Positions 33,828-43,008 are shown, counted from the stretch's first letter. The stretch is DNA of 64,000 nt from Bacillota bacterium (GCA_023406895.1 JAEXTV010000007.1:62001-126000); one strand, 5' to 3'. Numbers and translations are program-made. Notes: generated from the letters alone by a model not told the origin.

Positions 33828-35420
33828 TTAATCGCATTTTTCACACTGGTCTTGATGCACGGCTCTAGTGCAAACATAGCTGCGGTATATCTGTGAAATG
33901 CCCATAGACGCCAATATCATAAAGACAGGCAATATAAAGTAATGGTAGCGGTTTTGGCTTTCGAGCAGCATGTGCAAAATAACTGTGCCTATAAATAACA
34001 GAATCAGCCCCTGTTCCGGTCCTATATTCTTGCGTTTAAATAAGCTGAATCCAAAAAGCGAGGAAAAGAAAACACCCAGCAGATAGAAATAATCGTTCAC
34101 ATTGCTGAATTGATTGATAATATGCTGGCGTTCGGGGGTCAGTGTTCCCTGCTGATCAAGAAACAGTGTTGTCCATGTTTCGGCATAATCATCGTTTTGC
34201 CAGAGCAGAGTGAATTTCTCCATGGCGAGATTTAATACACCTGCAGGATCTTTACCGATACGATCCAAAGCCACATCAATACTGGCTTGATGAGCTGCAT
34301 CGGGAGAATTTGTCTGTGCAAATTGATTGGCAAAAAAATCTGCATCCTGCTGGTTCCAGGCGCCTTTTGCGTCGATATTGACACCGACCATCAAGTTGTA
34401 GCCAAAGGATACACCGCTGCCGGGCAGTTTGTAAGCGATTGTGTTGGAAATTGATGAAGAAATGAGCAGATTGCATATAAAAAAACTGAAAAAAACAACC
34501 AAACCGACAAACCAGCCCTGTCAGGATGCACGAATTAATTTTCCATTAAGCATCTTTTCGTTGTTATTAAACCTCACGATAAAGGGGAACATGCAAAGTA
34601 GAATCGCAATAAGCAGTATCTGTGAAAGAGGGCGGATGGCGGCAGCCAATGCTGTGAGAACACCCAACGCAATGCAAAGAAACATGGCTCCTTCTCTGTT
34701 TTCCAGTATGGCCGGGTATCTGAAAAAGAAAATAAATAGCCGTATGGTCAGCAAAAGTATGCAAGTAAAAACAGGCTCTGATGCAAGTATTGTTCCGTAC
34801 AAGATCTGAGAAGGCCAAAATGCCGCCGCGCACAGCGCTGCGATTCCCCCCAGACGACCGCATAGTGTACGCGCAATACGGTATGTCAGGTATACACAGG
34901 CGAGGCTTGCCATTAAATTGACACTCAGCCCTGCCAAAAGAGACGGCCCAGTGATTCTAAAAAGCAAAGACAGTACAAACGGATAGCCGATCACATGCGG
35001 AAATTCAGCAATGTAGCCGCTGTAGCCCGAGCTGGAAAGCGTGCCTTTCGAAAGCAAATCGGCGACCTGAAAATATGTTTGGTAATCAGATGACGGGGTG
35101 ATAGGGAGCTTTGTCAGCGCCCATATTCTTAATGCGGCACTTACGAGTAAAACAGACCCGACAATAATTCGTTCAACGAAGATGCTTTTTCGTTCTTTGG
35201 CTGACTTTATAATCGCAAGATTTAACCGCGTCGTCAGCTTGAGGGCAACATGCACGAACACCGTGGCGGCAGCCAAAAAACATATTATTCCACCATACCA
35301 TATAAACGAATATGGTTTTCCTCTGGCCATATCTGTCACAATACTGAATAGTGCATATAAGGCGCAGATTTCAAATAATATGAGAGTTAAATAGATAAAC
35401 CAGTTTTTTCTTATTGTCAT
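33828..35420 (-). pseudogene. GT39-like membrane glycosyltransferase gene with one in-frame stop
   Basis: Two open segments in the same frame, 34524-35420 and 33828-34520, are separated only by a TGA at 34521-34523. Reading through gives a continuous hydrophobic helix (before the stop NGKLIRAS, after it QGWFVGLVVFFSFFICN), so the full protein would be about 530 aa with roughly ten membrane helices. The N-terminal half has the ArnT/PMT-like luminal start (LPITPSSDYQTYFQVADLL) with an acidic residue at the end of the first helix. Such enzymes use polyprenyl-phosphate sugars outside the membrane. A GGGGAGG SD precedes the ATG. A nonsense mutation, sequencing error or recoding are all possible. 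Confidence 0.75.
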
Positions 35421-35455
35421 ACAAACACCTCCCCCATGATAAAAATATCAAATCA

Positions 35456-37504
35456 TCAAATGTTCAGAGTGGAGTTTTCTGCTACTGAAAAATCATGGCT
35501 CTTCGAAATAAAGGCTGCTTTTTCATTGGAACGGCTGTCGTATTTCAAGCCCATAAAACCCAGTATGTCAGGTGTATAACGATGCCTGTCCAATGCAAGC
35601 ACAGCTTGCTCCCAAGAAATGGCCCCGGCATTCAAAGAGTCGCAGATCAAGTGATATGACTGAGACTCACTATTATTTTGACTTTGAAGAGCCTTAATAA
35701 TACCTTGTTTTGTTGTGTAAACAAATCGGCTGCTTTCTGCCTGAAGCTCGGGTATTCTATAACCTGTATCTGATAATTCCGTTATCGCAAAGACATACCC
35801 CTTATTGGTTTTCAAAAGGGGATATACAAGCGATTTTTTAAGATCGACTTTGTTGAAGGTATCGACAAGGCTGCTGGAAAAAGCGGAAATATCTTTGACG
35901 AATATTTTTTGCTGTACGCTGGCAACAGCTTCCGCCAGTTGTTCCTCAGTCACAAGGTGTTGCCGCAACAGCACGTCGCCGATTCGCTGCCCTTCTTTTA
36001 TGCTTTGCCGAAGCGCCGCGCTCAAAGAGCTGATGTCAATGTACTGCTTTTCGAGCAGCACATCTCCGACGTTTCTGTAATAACGCTGCAGAACTTGCCT
36101 TTGTAAAAAAGTATGTTCCGTCTTGCTCCATGCAACCTTTTTTGTTCTCTTTTTAGTCCCGGCTCCGAGATAAAATAGTTTCCAGGCTTTAAATGTTGCA
36201 GTCATATTTATAATGTTGCCCCACACCAGCCGAATCGGCATAAGCGGGGGCAAAAGGCAGGCCACAGCCATGCTTTTGAATCCGTAAAAGTTTGTGATTG
36301 CCACGGCCCGCATAAATTGACGGAAAAACATCATAATCGTTAAGAAAACACAAAGATCATATGCCAATGTCCCATAGGGATACATGTAGGGCAGCGCAAT
36401 AAATAAAGACATTATGTAATAGAGAAATACAAGATAGCCCGGCAGCACCATCAGATTGCTGAGCTTGGCTTTGAGATCCTTGTAGAGCGAATATCTGCCT
36501 GCGAATCTCATTCTGTTGGATTTAAAAACTTCCGAGATTTTGGCTGACTGCATCGTGATGCCGTAGATCCAGCGCGTTTTTTGTCTGACGGCAGTCTTGA
36601 ATGTATCGGGGAAGAAGCTGCGCGTTGCGACAAAGTCCCAGCGAACTGTATGGTTATCCATCAGACGGGGAACTTTCTCAAGAACAAAATGTGTATTGAA
36701 GCCTTTCTCGGCCAATATTAAAGACAGCTTGTAATCTTCAGTCAGACTATCCTCGGGGAAAATCGGTTCGTCTCCAAAAAAATCAAGTATCGCATGTGAT
36801 ATGGCGTACCCCGTTCCTGCCGATGGAACAATAGCCGACATTGCCTCGCGCGCGCCCATTGTTCGGTAATGGTTTTCGGCAAACTCGTCAGCGTATGTGC
36901 CTATCGTCATATTATGAAAGATGTTTCTGATTGTGGGCATCTTCTGCAATGGAATCACGGGAAATTGCAGCACATCATAGGAACTCAACAGAAAGTTTGT
37001 CAGTTTGAGTTCGTATGGATGCACCACATCTTCGGAATCGTGAATGGTAATGGAACTGAATCTCCATTGATGTTCAATTTCAAATTGCTTGAGATGTCGG
37101 ACAATGTTATTAATATTGTCTGCTTTGCATGTGGGACCCAGACGAGCATTAACAACCATATGAACGTTTTCATAATTTTCGCAGAGTTTTCTGACAACGT
37201 CAATCGTCGCATCGTCATTTGGATAAACGCCAATAAAAACATGATACATCGATCTCGGATACTGAAGTGAAGAGATCATGTTCTCGATAACCGATTCAAG
37301 GACGTTATCTTCATGCCATGCGGCAATAATAACGGCAAGCAGCTTCGGAGGCGCGGCATCAAGCTGCTCCACGGGCAAGCGGCCGGCCTCGCCATATCTG
37401 ATCTTGCGGACAATGTTGAAGATATCCCATATTAAATCATCAATATTTAAAACGATATAACCGAGCGCAACCATCAACCCGACCAATTGAATTGTTCTTT
37501 CCAT
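35456..37504 (-). CDS. NfrB-like processive GT2 glycosyltransferase with MshEN-type domain
   Basis: 682 aa from the ATG 9 nt after GGAG (a TTG one codon earlier is possible). An N-terminal helix is followed by a GT2 catalytic domain with the processive-synthase residues CKADNIN, HDSED, LTEDYKLSL and QKTRW (QxxRW, near residue 310), then about four membrane helices (350-435). The C-terminal region has two tandem 24-residue MshEN-like units near 478-501 (NVGDVLL...) and 507-530 (RIGDVLL...), spaced by 5 residues as in c-di-GMP-binding MshEN domains, although several ligand residues differ. E. coli NfrB has the same architecture and makes poly-ManNAc. The wecB gene in the same operon supports this role. 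Confidence 0.87.
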   Translation of the reverse strand: MERTIQLVGLMVALGYIVLNIDDLIWDIFNIVRKIRYGEAGRLPVEQLDAAPPKLLAVIIAAWHEDNVLESVIENMISSLQYPRSMYHVFIGVYPNDDATIDVVRKLCENYENVHMVVNARLGPTCKADNINNIVRHLKQFEIEHQWRFSSITIHDSEDVVHPYELKLTNFLLSSYDVLQFPVIPLQKMPTIRNIFHNMTIGTYADEFAENHYRTMGAREAMSAIVPSAGTGYAISHAILDFFGDEPIFPEDSLTEDYKLSLILAEKGFNTHFVLEKVPRLMDNHTVRWDFVATRSFFPDTFKTAVRQKTRWIYGITMQSAKISEVFKSNRMRFAGRYSLYKDLKAKLSNLMVLPGYLVFLYYIMSLFIALPYMYPYGTLAYDLCVFLTIMMFFRQFMRAVAITNFYGFKSMAVACLLPPLMPIRLVWGNIINMTATFKAWKLFYLGAGTKKRTKKVAWSKTEHTFLQRQVLQRYYRNVGDVLLEKQYIDISSLSAALRQSIKEGQRIGDVLLRQHLVTEEQLAEAVASVQQKIFVKDISAFSSSLVDTFNKVDLKKSLVYPLLKTNKGYVFAITELSDTGYRIPELQAESSRFVYTTKQGIIKALQSQNNSESQSYHLICDSLNAGAISWEQAVLALDRHRYTPDILGFMGLKYDSRSNEKAAFISKSHDFSVAENSTLNI

Positions 37505-38013
37505 CAAGTCTTGCTCCTTTTGTAGACTTGTCGATATCTGCGTCGAATTATTATGCTGTACCCATTTGTCTGCAGGTTAAAAAACCCACCCCTATAATCA
37601 AAAAGACAAAAATTATCTTAAAATACTGCACTTGTAATTAATAATATAATATAGTTCGACAGATTTCGCAATATGCATAATATGATTAATTAGGATTGTT
37701 ATGGTTTGGCTGCATATCTCAAGATAATGGGTGGTAAAGAATGAGCGAAAGATATGTTGGCATACTTGGCGTCAGTGTAGCTGCAGGACGGCTGTGACAT
37801 TCACATAAGCCGGAAGGTGAGGGCAGGGGGAGGCCAAACGTTGTTTTAACATGAATTAATAGGATGCAGTTAAGGAAAGATGAGAGTTTCACATTCCATA
37901 TGAACGTTGAGTATCAATTGACTTTTCGTTTCAAACACGATACGCTCAGATAAACAAAGATTGAGAATTGATAAGACAATTATTTTTATTATGATATGAA
38001 GTGAGGACAATCG
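37505..38013. other. Intergenic stretch without recognised gene
   Basis: AT-rich near the glycosyltransferase start, where its promoter should lie. No riboswitch core, tRNA or convincing open frame is seen. An 18-codon frame from ATG 37741 has only a poor SD. Confidence 0.5.
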
Positions 38014-38259
38014 ATGAATAAAGATAAGAATTTGAAATCAGTCAAAGCGGGGGTGATTGTCGCTGCCGTCGCGGTGGCTGTGGCCGCGGCCAACCTAGCC
38101 GTATCGTGCTTTGTGGAGAATTCCGTTTTTTTATGGACGGGCCTTGCGATATTTTTCAGCACACTCACAATATTGTTCGCAAGCTTAAGCTCATACCGCA
38201 AAAAGAAAAAACAGATGGAAGAAGAAGCTGCTGAAAAAATTGAAAAAGTGGTTGATTAA
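38014..38259 (+). CDS. Small two-helix membrane protein
   Basis: 81 aa with a GTGAGGA SD. Two hydrophobic segments (about 11-31 and 38-60) are followed by a Lys/Glu-rich cytosolic tail (YRKKKKQMEEEAAEKIEKVVD split at the run of Lys). I do not recognise a family. Codon use looks natural and the SD is good, so I take it as a real gene. It precedes tRNA-Val, whose promoter -35 lies in its last codons. Confidence 0.7.
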   Translation: MNKDKNLKSVKAGVIVAAVAVAVAAANLAVSCFVENSVFLWTGLAIFFSTLTILFASLSSYRKKKKQMEEEAAEKIEKVVD

Positions 38260-38280
38260 CGCTCTGCGATATATTATAAT
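38252..38280 (+). promoter_or_regulatory. Promoter of tRNA-Val
   Basis: TTGATT (38252-38257), 17 bp, TATAAT (38275-38280), 18 nt before the tRNA. Confidence 0.75.
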
Positions 38281-38298
38281 AGCTTACGCACCAAAAGC

Positions 38299-38375
38299 GG
38301 AGGTATGGCTCAGCCGGTTAGAGCGCTCGCTTCACATGCGAGAGGTCGCTGGTTCGAATCCAGCTATCTCCACCA
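38299..38375 (+). tRNA. tRNA-Val(CAC)
   Basis: 77 nt with encoded CCA. Acceptor GGAGGTA pairs with TATCTCC. Anticodon stem CTCGC/GCGAG encloses loop TTCACAT with anticodon CAC (38333-38335). T arm GCTGG-TTCGAAT-CCAGC. Confidence 0.96.
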
Positions 38376-38380
38376 AAATG

Positions 38381-38410
38381 AAAAGCACCCGATTGGGTGC
38401 TTTTTGTTTT
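38381..38410 (+). terminator. Terminator after tRNA-Val
   Basis: Perfect stem AAAAGCACCC / GGGTGCTTTT with a GATT loop and T-rich tail. Confidence 0.95.
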
Positions 38411-38718
38411 TGATCAGGAATGCGGGTTTGGCAGGTATGATTAAGTACTGGCGTAGGGCTTGCTCTTCCCGTTCCGGCTCTGCGGAGTCACCGTCAGCAG
38501 CCGCGAACACAAGCAGTATGCCCTTTACCCTGCGGGTTCAGCAATGCTTACAGAATATTGAGATTTCCAATCGCCGTATTCTGATATGGCATAAAGGTAG
38601 CCGTTTCAAATATCTGTTCCATCAACTATCAGACAATCTGATTCTATATCCATCTTGAACCAGATGATGAGATCGTAAAAGCTAATGGCAGGAACATACT
38701 GCTGACCACAGTCATATC
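38411..38718. other. Intergenic stretch without recognised gene
   Basis: No open frame with an SD. A segment near 38466 (TTCCGGCTCTGCGGAGTCAC) resembles one near 17580, so part of this stretch may be dispersed-repeat material. Confidence 0.5.
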
Positions 38719-38747
38719 TTTACTTTATCGGGGTTGCGTGTTATATT
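38719..38747 (+). promoter_or_regulatory. Promoter of the leader peptide / MFS gene
   Basis: TTTACT (38719-38724), 17 bp, TATATT (38742-38747). Start expected near 38754, just before the leader SD. Confidence 0.6.
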
Positions 38748-38777
38748 GTTGCTTGGAATTTTTAAGGAGAAAGAAAT

Positions 38778-38816
38778 ATGATCATCTGCAGCGTTTTCGC
38801 TCCGTGCATTGTCTGA
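38778..38816 (+). CDS. Leader peptide MIICSVFAPCIV upstream of MFS efflux gene
   Basis: 12 codons plus TGA, with a near-perfect AAGGAG SD 8 nt before the ATG. Its last codons form the left arm of a 13-bp hairpin with downstream sequence. A short, well-translated frame whose 3' half lies in an alternative RNA structure before an efflux gene is the layout of drug-induced ribosome-stalling leaders (erm and mef/msr type). The peptide itself matches no leader I know, so function is inferred from layout only. Confidence 0.7.
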   Translation: MIICSVFAPCIV

Positions 38817-38910
38817 TATGAGGCGGTAAATGCATGGAGCGGTAGTATTACCGTCTCATACAGGCTTTGCATAACTTAATTATTTTTCTGCATTATTAAG
38901 GAGCAAAGCC
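38798..38910 (+). promoter_or_regulatory. Attenuator with alternative hairpins before the MFS gene
   Basis: Hairpin A: 38798-38810 with 38829-38841, 13 bp with one G-T. Hairpin B: 38817-38829 with 38848-38860, 13 bp with one G-T. A and B interleave and exclude each other. Hairpin C: GGCTTTGC 38863-38870 with GCAAAGCC 38903-38910, plus CTTAAT with ATTAAG inside it, hiding the MFS SD AAGGAG (38898-38903). A stalled ribosome on the leader would break A. Confidence 0.75.
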
Positions 38911-40206
38911 ATGAAAAAATATAACAATATAAAGGGAATGAAGGCATTCTTTATTCTCTGGTTCAGTCAGTCCATTTCCGCGCTGGGCAGTTCCATGACG
39001 AGTTTTGCGCTCATCCTTTGGGTCTATCAGCAGAAGGGAACAGCCACCAGCATCACCCTGCTCGCTTTTTTCACGTACCTTCCATCCGTGCTGTTTTGTT
39101 TCGCAGCGGGAACGTTTGCCGACCGATGGGACAAAAAGAAAATCATGCTCGTTTCAGATATCGTTGCTGCGATGGGAACTATGTTTGTATTTGTCTTTTA
39201 CAGTGCCGGCGCACTGGAGATTTGGTATCTGTATATCGTAAATCTGATCATCAGCTTTATGAACGCGTTTCAGAATCCCGCGTCAAATGCGGCGGTCAGC
39301 CTGCTTGCGCCCAAGGAGCAGTATAACCGGGCCAGCGGCATGCAGTCGTTCTCCAATTCTTTGACCACCATATTAACGCCTGTGCTGGCGGGCGCCGTGC
39401 TGGCGTTTGGTGGTTTGCGCACCGTGCTGATCATCGATCTTGCCACATTCGTGTTTGCGTTTGTGATGCTGTCGGCATTCATTCACATTCCGAAACCTTG
39501 CGCCGAAGTGCATCACGACGGGTTCTGGCAAAGTTTCGGCGGCGGCTTGCGCTTTTTGCAGCAGAACAAAGCCTTGCTGAAAATCATTGCGTTTTTCGCG
39601 CTGATCAATTTCTTCGCTTATTTGACGGGCTATGGCATACTCCCGGCGCTTATACTTGCGCGGTCGGGCGGAGACAATATCATTATGGGCAGCGTCTCCT
39701 CGGCTGTCGGTATCGGTACGCTGGCCGGCAGCATAGCGGTGTCACTCATTAAGCCGCCCAAAAGCCGCACGAAGGTGATATTTCTTGCGTGCGGGATTTC
39801 GTTTTTGCTTTGTGATATCCCATGGGGGATTTCAATGTCACCGGTGGTATGGCTATTGGCCGGTGTGATCGGCAACTTCCCGATTCCGTTTTTAAGCGCG
39901 AATCTGGTTACCATCATGCGCGTGAAGGTGCCGATGGTTATGCAGGGCCGTGTTTTCGCCGCGCGCGACACGCTGCAGTTTTTTACAATACCGATCGGCC
40001 TGCTGCTGAGCGGCACACTGGCCGACCATGTGTTTGAGCCTCTGATGGCCGGGACATCGCTTTTGCGAAACGTACTTTCCTTTTTTGTCGGCAGCGGCAA
40101 AGGCTCAGGCATGGCGGTGATGTTCCTGATGACGGGTGTTTTGGGCGTTATCGCGAGTTTTACGGCCCTAAAGTCGAAAGCGTTTCGGTCGCTGGACGAG
40201 GATTAA
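38911..40206 (+). CDS. MFS efflux transporter (Mef/EntS-like)
   Basis: 431 aa, twelve-helix major facilitator. Motif A appears as GTFADRWDKKKIM after helix 2, and the start MKKYNNIKGMKAFFILWFSQ resembles the Mef(A) macrolide efflux group and other drug:H+ antiporters of the same branch. Proton-driven export of a drug or siderophore is likely; the substrate is not predictable from sequence. The SD AAGGAG is enclosed by a hairpin and a leader peptide precedes the gene, which favours a ribosome-targeting antibiotic as inducer (inference). Confidence 0.9.
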   Translation: MKKYNNIKGMKAFFILWFSQSISALGSSMTSFALILWVYQQKGTATSITLLAFFTYLPSVLFCFAAGTFADRWDKKKIMLVSDIVAAMGTMFVFVFYSAGALEIWYLYIVNLIISFMNAFQNPASNAAVSLLAPKEQYNRASGMQSFSNSLTTILTPVLAGAVLAFGGLRTVLIIDLATFVFAFVMLSAFIHIPKPCAEVHHDGFWQSFGGGLRFLQQNKALLKIIAFFALINFFAYLTGYGILPALILARSGGDNIIMGSVSSAVGIGTLAGSIAVSLIKPPKSRTKVIFLACGISFLLCDIPWGISMSPVVWLLAGVIGNFPIPFLSANLVTIMRVKVPMVMQGRVFAARDTLQFFTIPIGLLLSGTLADHVFEPLMAGTSLLRNVLSFFVGSGKGSGMAVMFLMTGVLGVIASFTALKSKAFRSLDED

Positions 40207-40223
40207 CGATGGCCGAATCAGAG

Positions 40224-40263
40224 AGAGCCGTGCGGGAGTGATCTGCTTGCGCGGTTCTTTTTC
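40224..40263 (+). terminator. Terminator of the MFS gene
   Basis: AGAGCCGTGC and GCGCGGTTCT form a 10-bp stem with two G-T pairs, followed by a T run. Confidence 0.8.
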
Positions 40264-40289
40264 ATTTTGCAGGAAGCGCTTCGATATAT

Positions 40290-40318
40290 TTGATAATTGA
40301 ATGCCTTCGGTGTATAAT
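40290..40318 (+). promoter_or_regulatory. Promoter of the aminotransferase gene
   Basis: TTGATA (40290-40295), 17 bp, TATAAT (40313-40318). Confidence 0.8.
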
Positions 40319-40353
40319 ATGTCAATATTAAACGAATATTGGAGATTATCTAC

Positions 40354-41541
40354 GTGGCTGTGACATATGCGAAACGCATGAGCAACTTAAAAGCGTCGGA
40401 AATCAGGGAAATCCTCAAGGTGACTGAATCGCCTGATATGATATCGTTTGCGGGCGGGCTGCCCGCGCCCGAGCTTTTTCCTGCGAAGGAGATTATTGAG
40501 GTGAACCGCATTGTGCTGGAGGAAGCCGCTGATTCGGCTCTTCAGTATTCCACGACGGAGGGGTTTGCGCCGCTGCGCCGATGGATCGCGGAGCATATGA
40601 ACACAACGCAGGATACCTCTTTTGACAAGGACAATATACTGATCACACATGGGTCTCAGCAGTCGCTCGACCTCTCGGGCAAGGTGTTTTTGGACGAAGG
40701 AGATGTGGTGCTATGCGAAAGCCCAACCTATCTGGCCGCCATCACGGCTTTCCGCGCTTACGGCGTCAATTTTGTGAGCGTCCCCACGGACGACGATGGC
40801 ATGAAAACGGACGAGCTTGAGAAAATACTTAAAGAAACGCCGCGCATCAAAGCGATATATGTGGTTCCCAATTTCCAGAACCCCACAGGCCGCACATGGA
40901 GCCTCGAGCGAAGAAAAACTCTCGCCCGGCTTGCTGCCGACTATGAAGTGGTCGTGATCGAAGACAACCCATATGGCGAGCTGCGGTTCGCGGGGGAGCC
41001 GCTGCCGTCCGTGAAATCTTTTGATACGGCCGGCAATGTGCTGATTACGGGCACATTTTCCAAAATATTTTGTCCCGGATACCGTATCGGGTGGATTGCG
41101 GGAGACAAAGATATCATTAAAAAATATGTGCTCGTAAAGCAGGGGACGGATTTGCAGTGCAATACGCTCGCACAGATGGAGATCGCGAAATATTTGGAGC
41201 GCTATGATATCGATGCGCATATTCAAACCATACGCGCCGTGTATAAATCGCGCCGCGATTTGATGGTGAAGATGTTGGAAAGCGAGTTCCCGGAGGGTGT
41301 CACGTTTACACGTCCTCAGGGCGGCCTGTTCGCGTGGGTGGAGTTGCCCCCCCACGTCAACGCACGCGATGTGCTGATCAAAAGTCTCGATGAGCAGGTG
41401 GCGTTTGTGCCGGGCGGCTCGTTCTTTCCAAACGGAGGTCATGAGAACACCATGCGCCTGAATTTTTCGAACATGCCGGAAGAGAGAATCGTGGAGGGCA
41501 TGAAGCGGCTGGCAAAAGTGCTGCGCACATTTATCTGTTAA
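40354..41541 (+). CDS. PLP-dependent aminotransferase (fold type I, 2-aminoadipate/aromatic type)
   Basis: 395 aa from a GTG 9 nt after GGAG; the TTG five codons earlier overlaps the SD. It begins with the family's typical SNLKASEIREIL and ISFAGGLPAPELFP. PLP-site residues: NFQNPTG, EDNPYGELRF, and TGTFSKIFCPGYRIGW with the Schiff-base Lys; RLNFS holds the carboxylate-binding Arg. This family (LysN, aromatic and branched-chain aminotransferases) converts amino acids and 2-oxo acids. The next gene, a D-2-hydroxyacid dehydrogenase 10 nt downstream, could reduce the 2-oxo acid, giving an amino acid to D-hydroxy acid route (inference). Confidence 0.92.
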   Translation: MAVTYAKRMSNLKASEIREILKVTESPDMISFAGGLPAPELFPAKEIIEVNRIVLEEAADSALQYSTTEGFAPLRRWIAEHMNTTQDTSFDKDNILITHGSQQSLDLSGKVFLDEGDVVLCESPTYLAAITAFRAYGVNFVSVPTDDDGMKTDELEKILKETPRIKAIYVVPNFQNPTGRTWSLERRKTLARLAADYEVVVIEDNPYGELRFAGEPLPSVKSFDTAGNVLITGTFSKIFCPGYRIGWIAGDKDIIKKYVLVKQGTDLQCNTLAQMEIAKYLERYDIDAHIQTIRAVYKSRRDLMVKMLESEFPEGVTFTRPQGGLFAWVELPPHVNARDVLIKSLDEQVAFVPGGSFFPNGGHENTMRLNFSNMPEERIVEGMKRLAKVLRTFIC

Positions 41542-41551
41542 GGAGACAGCG

Positions 41552-42586
41552 ATGAAAAAGATCACGTTTTATGATACGAAACCGTACGACAAGGTATGGA
41601 TGGATGCACTCAAGGGTGAATACGGCCTGCAAATCAAGTATTTTGAGAGCAAGCTCAATGCCGATACCGTTTCGCTTGCGCGCGGCAGCGATGCCGTCTG
41701 CGTGTTTGTGAACGATACGGTGGATGCCGAGGTGATTGAGTCGCTGCATGACTACGGCATCCGCATTCTCGCGCTGCGCTGTGCGGGCTTTAACAACGTG
41801 GATTTCAAGGCGGCATTTGAGAAGCTGCATGTGGTGCGCGTGCCCGCTTATTCGCCGTATGCCGTGGCCGAGCACGCGATGGCGCTGCTGCTCGCCGTGA
41901 ACCGCAAGGTGCACCGCGCTTACAACCGAACGCGCGATTTCAATTTCAATATCAACGGCCTCACGGGGTTTGATCTGCACGGCAAAACAGTCGGCGTAAT
42001 CGGAACGGGCAAGATCGGCCGCGTGTTTATCGATATCTGCAAGGGCTTTGGCATGAACGTGATTGCGTACGATCCGTTTCCCGCGAAGGATGCGGATTTT
42101 GAGTATGTGTCCACCACGGACCTGATGAAGGGCTCTGATGTGATATCGCTGCATTGTCCGTTAACGCCTGAAACCAAGCATATCATCGATGAACAGGCGC
42201 TTTCAGCTGCCAAGCACGGCGTGACAGTGATCAACACATCGCGGGGCGGGCTGATCGATACAGCGGCGCTGCTGGCTGCGCTCAAAGACGGGCACGTGCG
42301 CGGCGCGGGGCTTGATGTGTACGAGGAGGAGTCTGAGCTGTTCTTTGAGGACTTTTCGAATACCATCGTTCAGGACGATATACTCGCGCGTCTTGTATCG
42401 CTGCCCAATGTGATACTGACATCGCATCAGGCGTTCTTAACCGATGAGGCTCTTGAGAAGATCGCGCATGTGACGCTTGATAACATAAAAAGATATTTTG
42501 ATAACGGCGATTTGCCCAATGAGATCTGCTATCAGTGCGAAAAAAAGCCGGGCTGCGCGAAGGACCATGTGAAGCCCTGCTTTTAA
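41552..42586 (+). CDS. D-2-hydroxyacid dehydrogenase (D-lactate dehydrogenase-like)
   Basis: 344 aa with an AAGGAGA SD. NAD-binding GVIGTGKIGRVF near residue 150; catalytic Arg in NTSRGGLID, Glu in GLDVYEEES and His in LTSHQAFLTDEA. The overall pattern (FNNVDFKAA, VPAYSPYAVAEHAMAL) is that of LdhA/HicDH. It reduces pyruvate or a larger 2-oxo acid to the D-hydroxy acid. The C-terminus has an unusual Cys-rich tail (four Cys in about 25 residues), seen in some clostridial homologues. Operon partner of the aminotransferase. Confidence 0.92.
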   Translation: MKKITFYDTKPYDKVWMDALKGEYGLQIKYFESKLNADTVSLARGSDAVCVFVNDTVDAEVIESLHDYGIRILALRCAGFNNVDFKAAFEKLHVVRVPAYSPYAVAEHAMALLLAVNRKVHRAYNRTRDFNFNINGLTGFDLHGKTVGVIGTGKIGRVFIDICKGFGMNVIAYDPFPAKDADFEYVSTTDLMKGSDVISLHCPLTPETKHIIDEQALSAAKHGVTVINTSRGGLIDTAALLAALKDGHVRGAGLDVYEEESELFFEDFSNTIVQDDILARLVSLPNVILTSHQAFLTDEALEKIAHVTLDNIKRYFDNGDLPNEICYQCEKKPGCAKDHVKPCF

Positions 42587-42979
42587 GCTGATTTTAAAGC
42601 ATGTTTGCCGTTATAGCTCGATACGTTTTTATGCCAGGATCAGCGGACATAGCCATCCGGTTGAATAACGTCAACAGAACCCCACTCAGATGATCAGCCC
42701 GATGAGAAATTCAGTTTATCACCAACGGGTAACGGAAGAGAGCCGTTTCGCATCGCCTGCTCATTGGGCGCGGTGCTTAATACCATCGATTGAACAGAGA
42801 GCGGCATACAGCAATCCTCATCTGAATTATAATGGGCGATTGATTGGGACGGTAACCCATATTAATGGGCCCGATTTAAGCCGTTTTGTCTCTCCCGGTC
42901 ACCTACCGGTGACAGTCCCCAATCCACCCAAAGGGCAGTCGTCAGAGTGGGCTGTAAAAAAAGTTGTTTGGCATTCTGA
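42587..42979. other. Intergenic stretch without recognised gene
   Basis: A frame open from 42690 to 43034 has no SD and an unconvincing composition. I see a small hairpin (GGTCACCTACCGGTGAC near 42898) and no other structure. Confidence 0.5.
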
Positions 42980-43008
42980 GCAAAGAATACATTCTTTGCT
43001 TTTTTTTG
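42980..43008 (+). terminator. Hairpin terminator upstream of tetR
   Basis: Perfect 8-bp stem GCAAAGAA / TTCTTTGC with a 4-nt loop and a T9 run. It lies about 390 nt after the dehydrogenase, so it may end that operon or insulate the tetR promoter. Confidence 0.8.

Noticed and set aside
37741..37797. 18-codon frame that might be a peptide gene
   Set aside because: The SD is poor, there is no downstream partner at a fitting distance and no signal or processing motif.
37505..38013. c-di-GMP riboswitch in front of the NfrB-like gene
   Set aside because: I searched by eye for the GEMM-I/II conserved cores on both strands and saw none.
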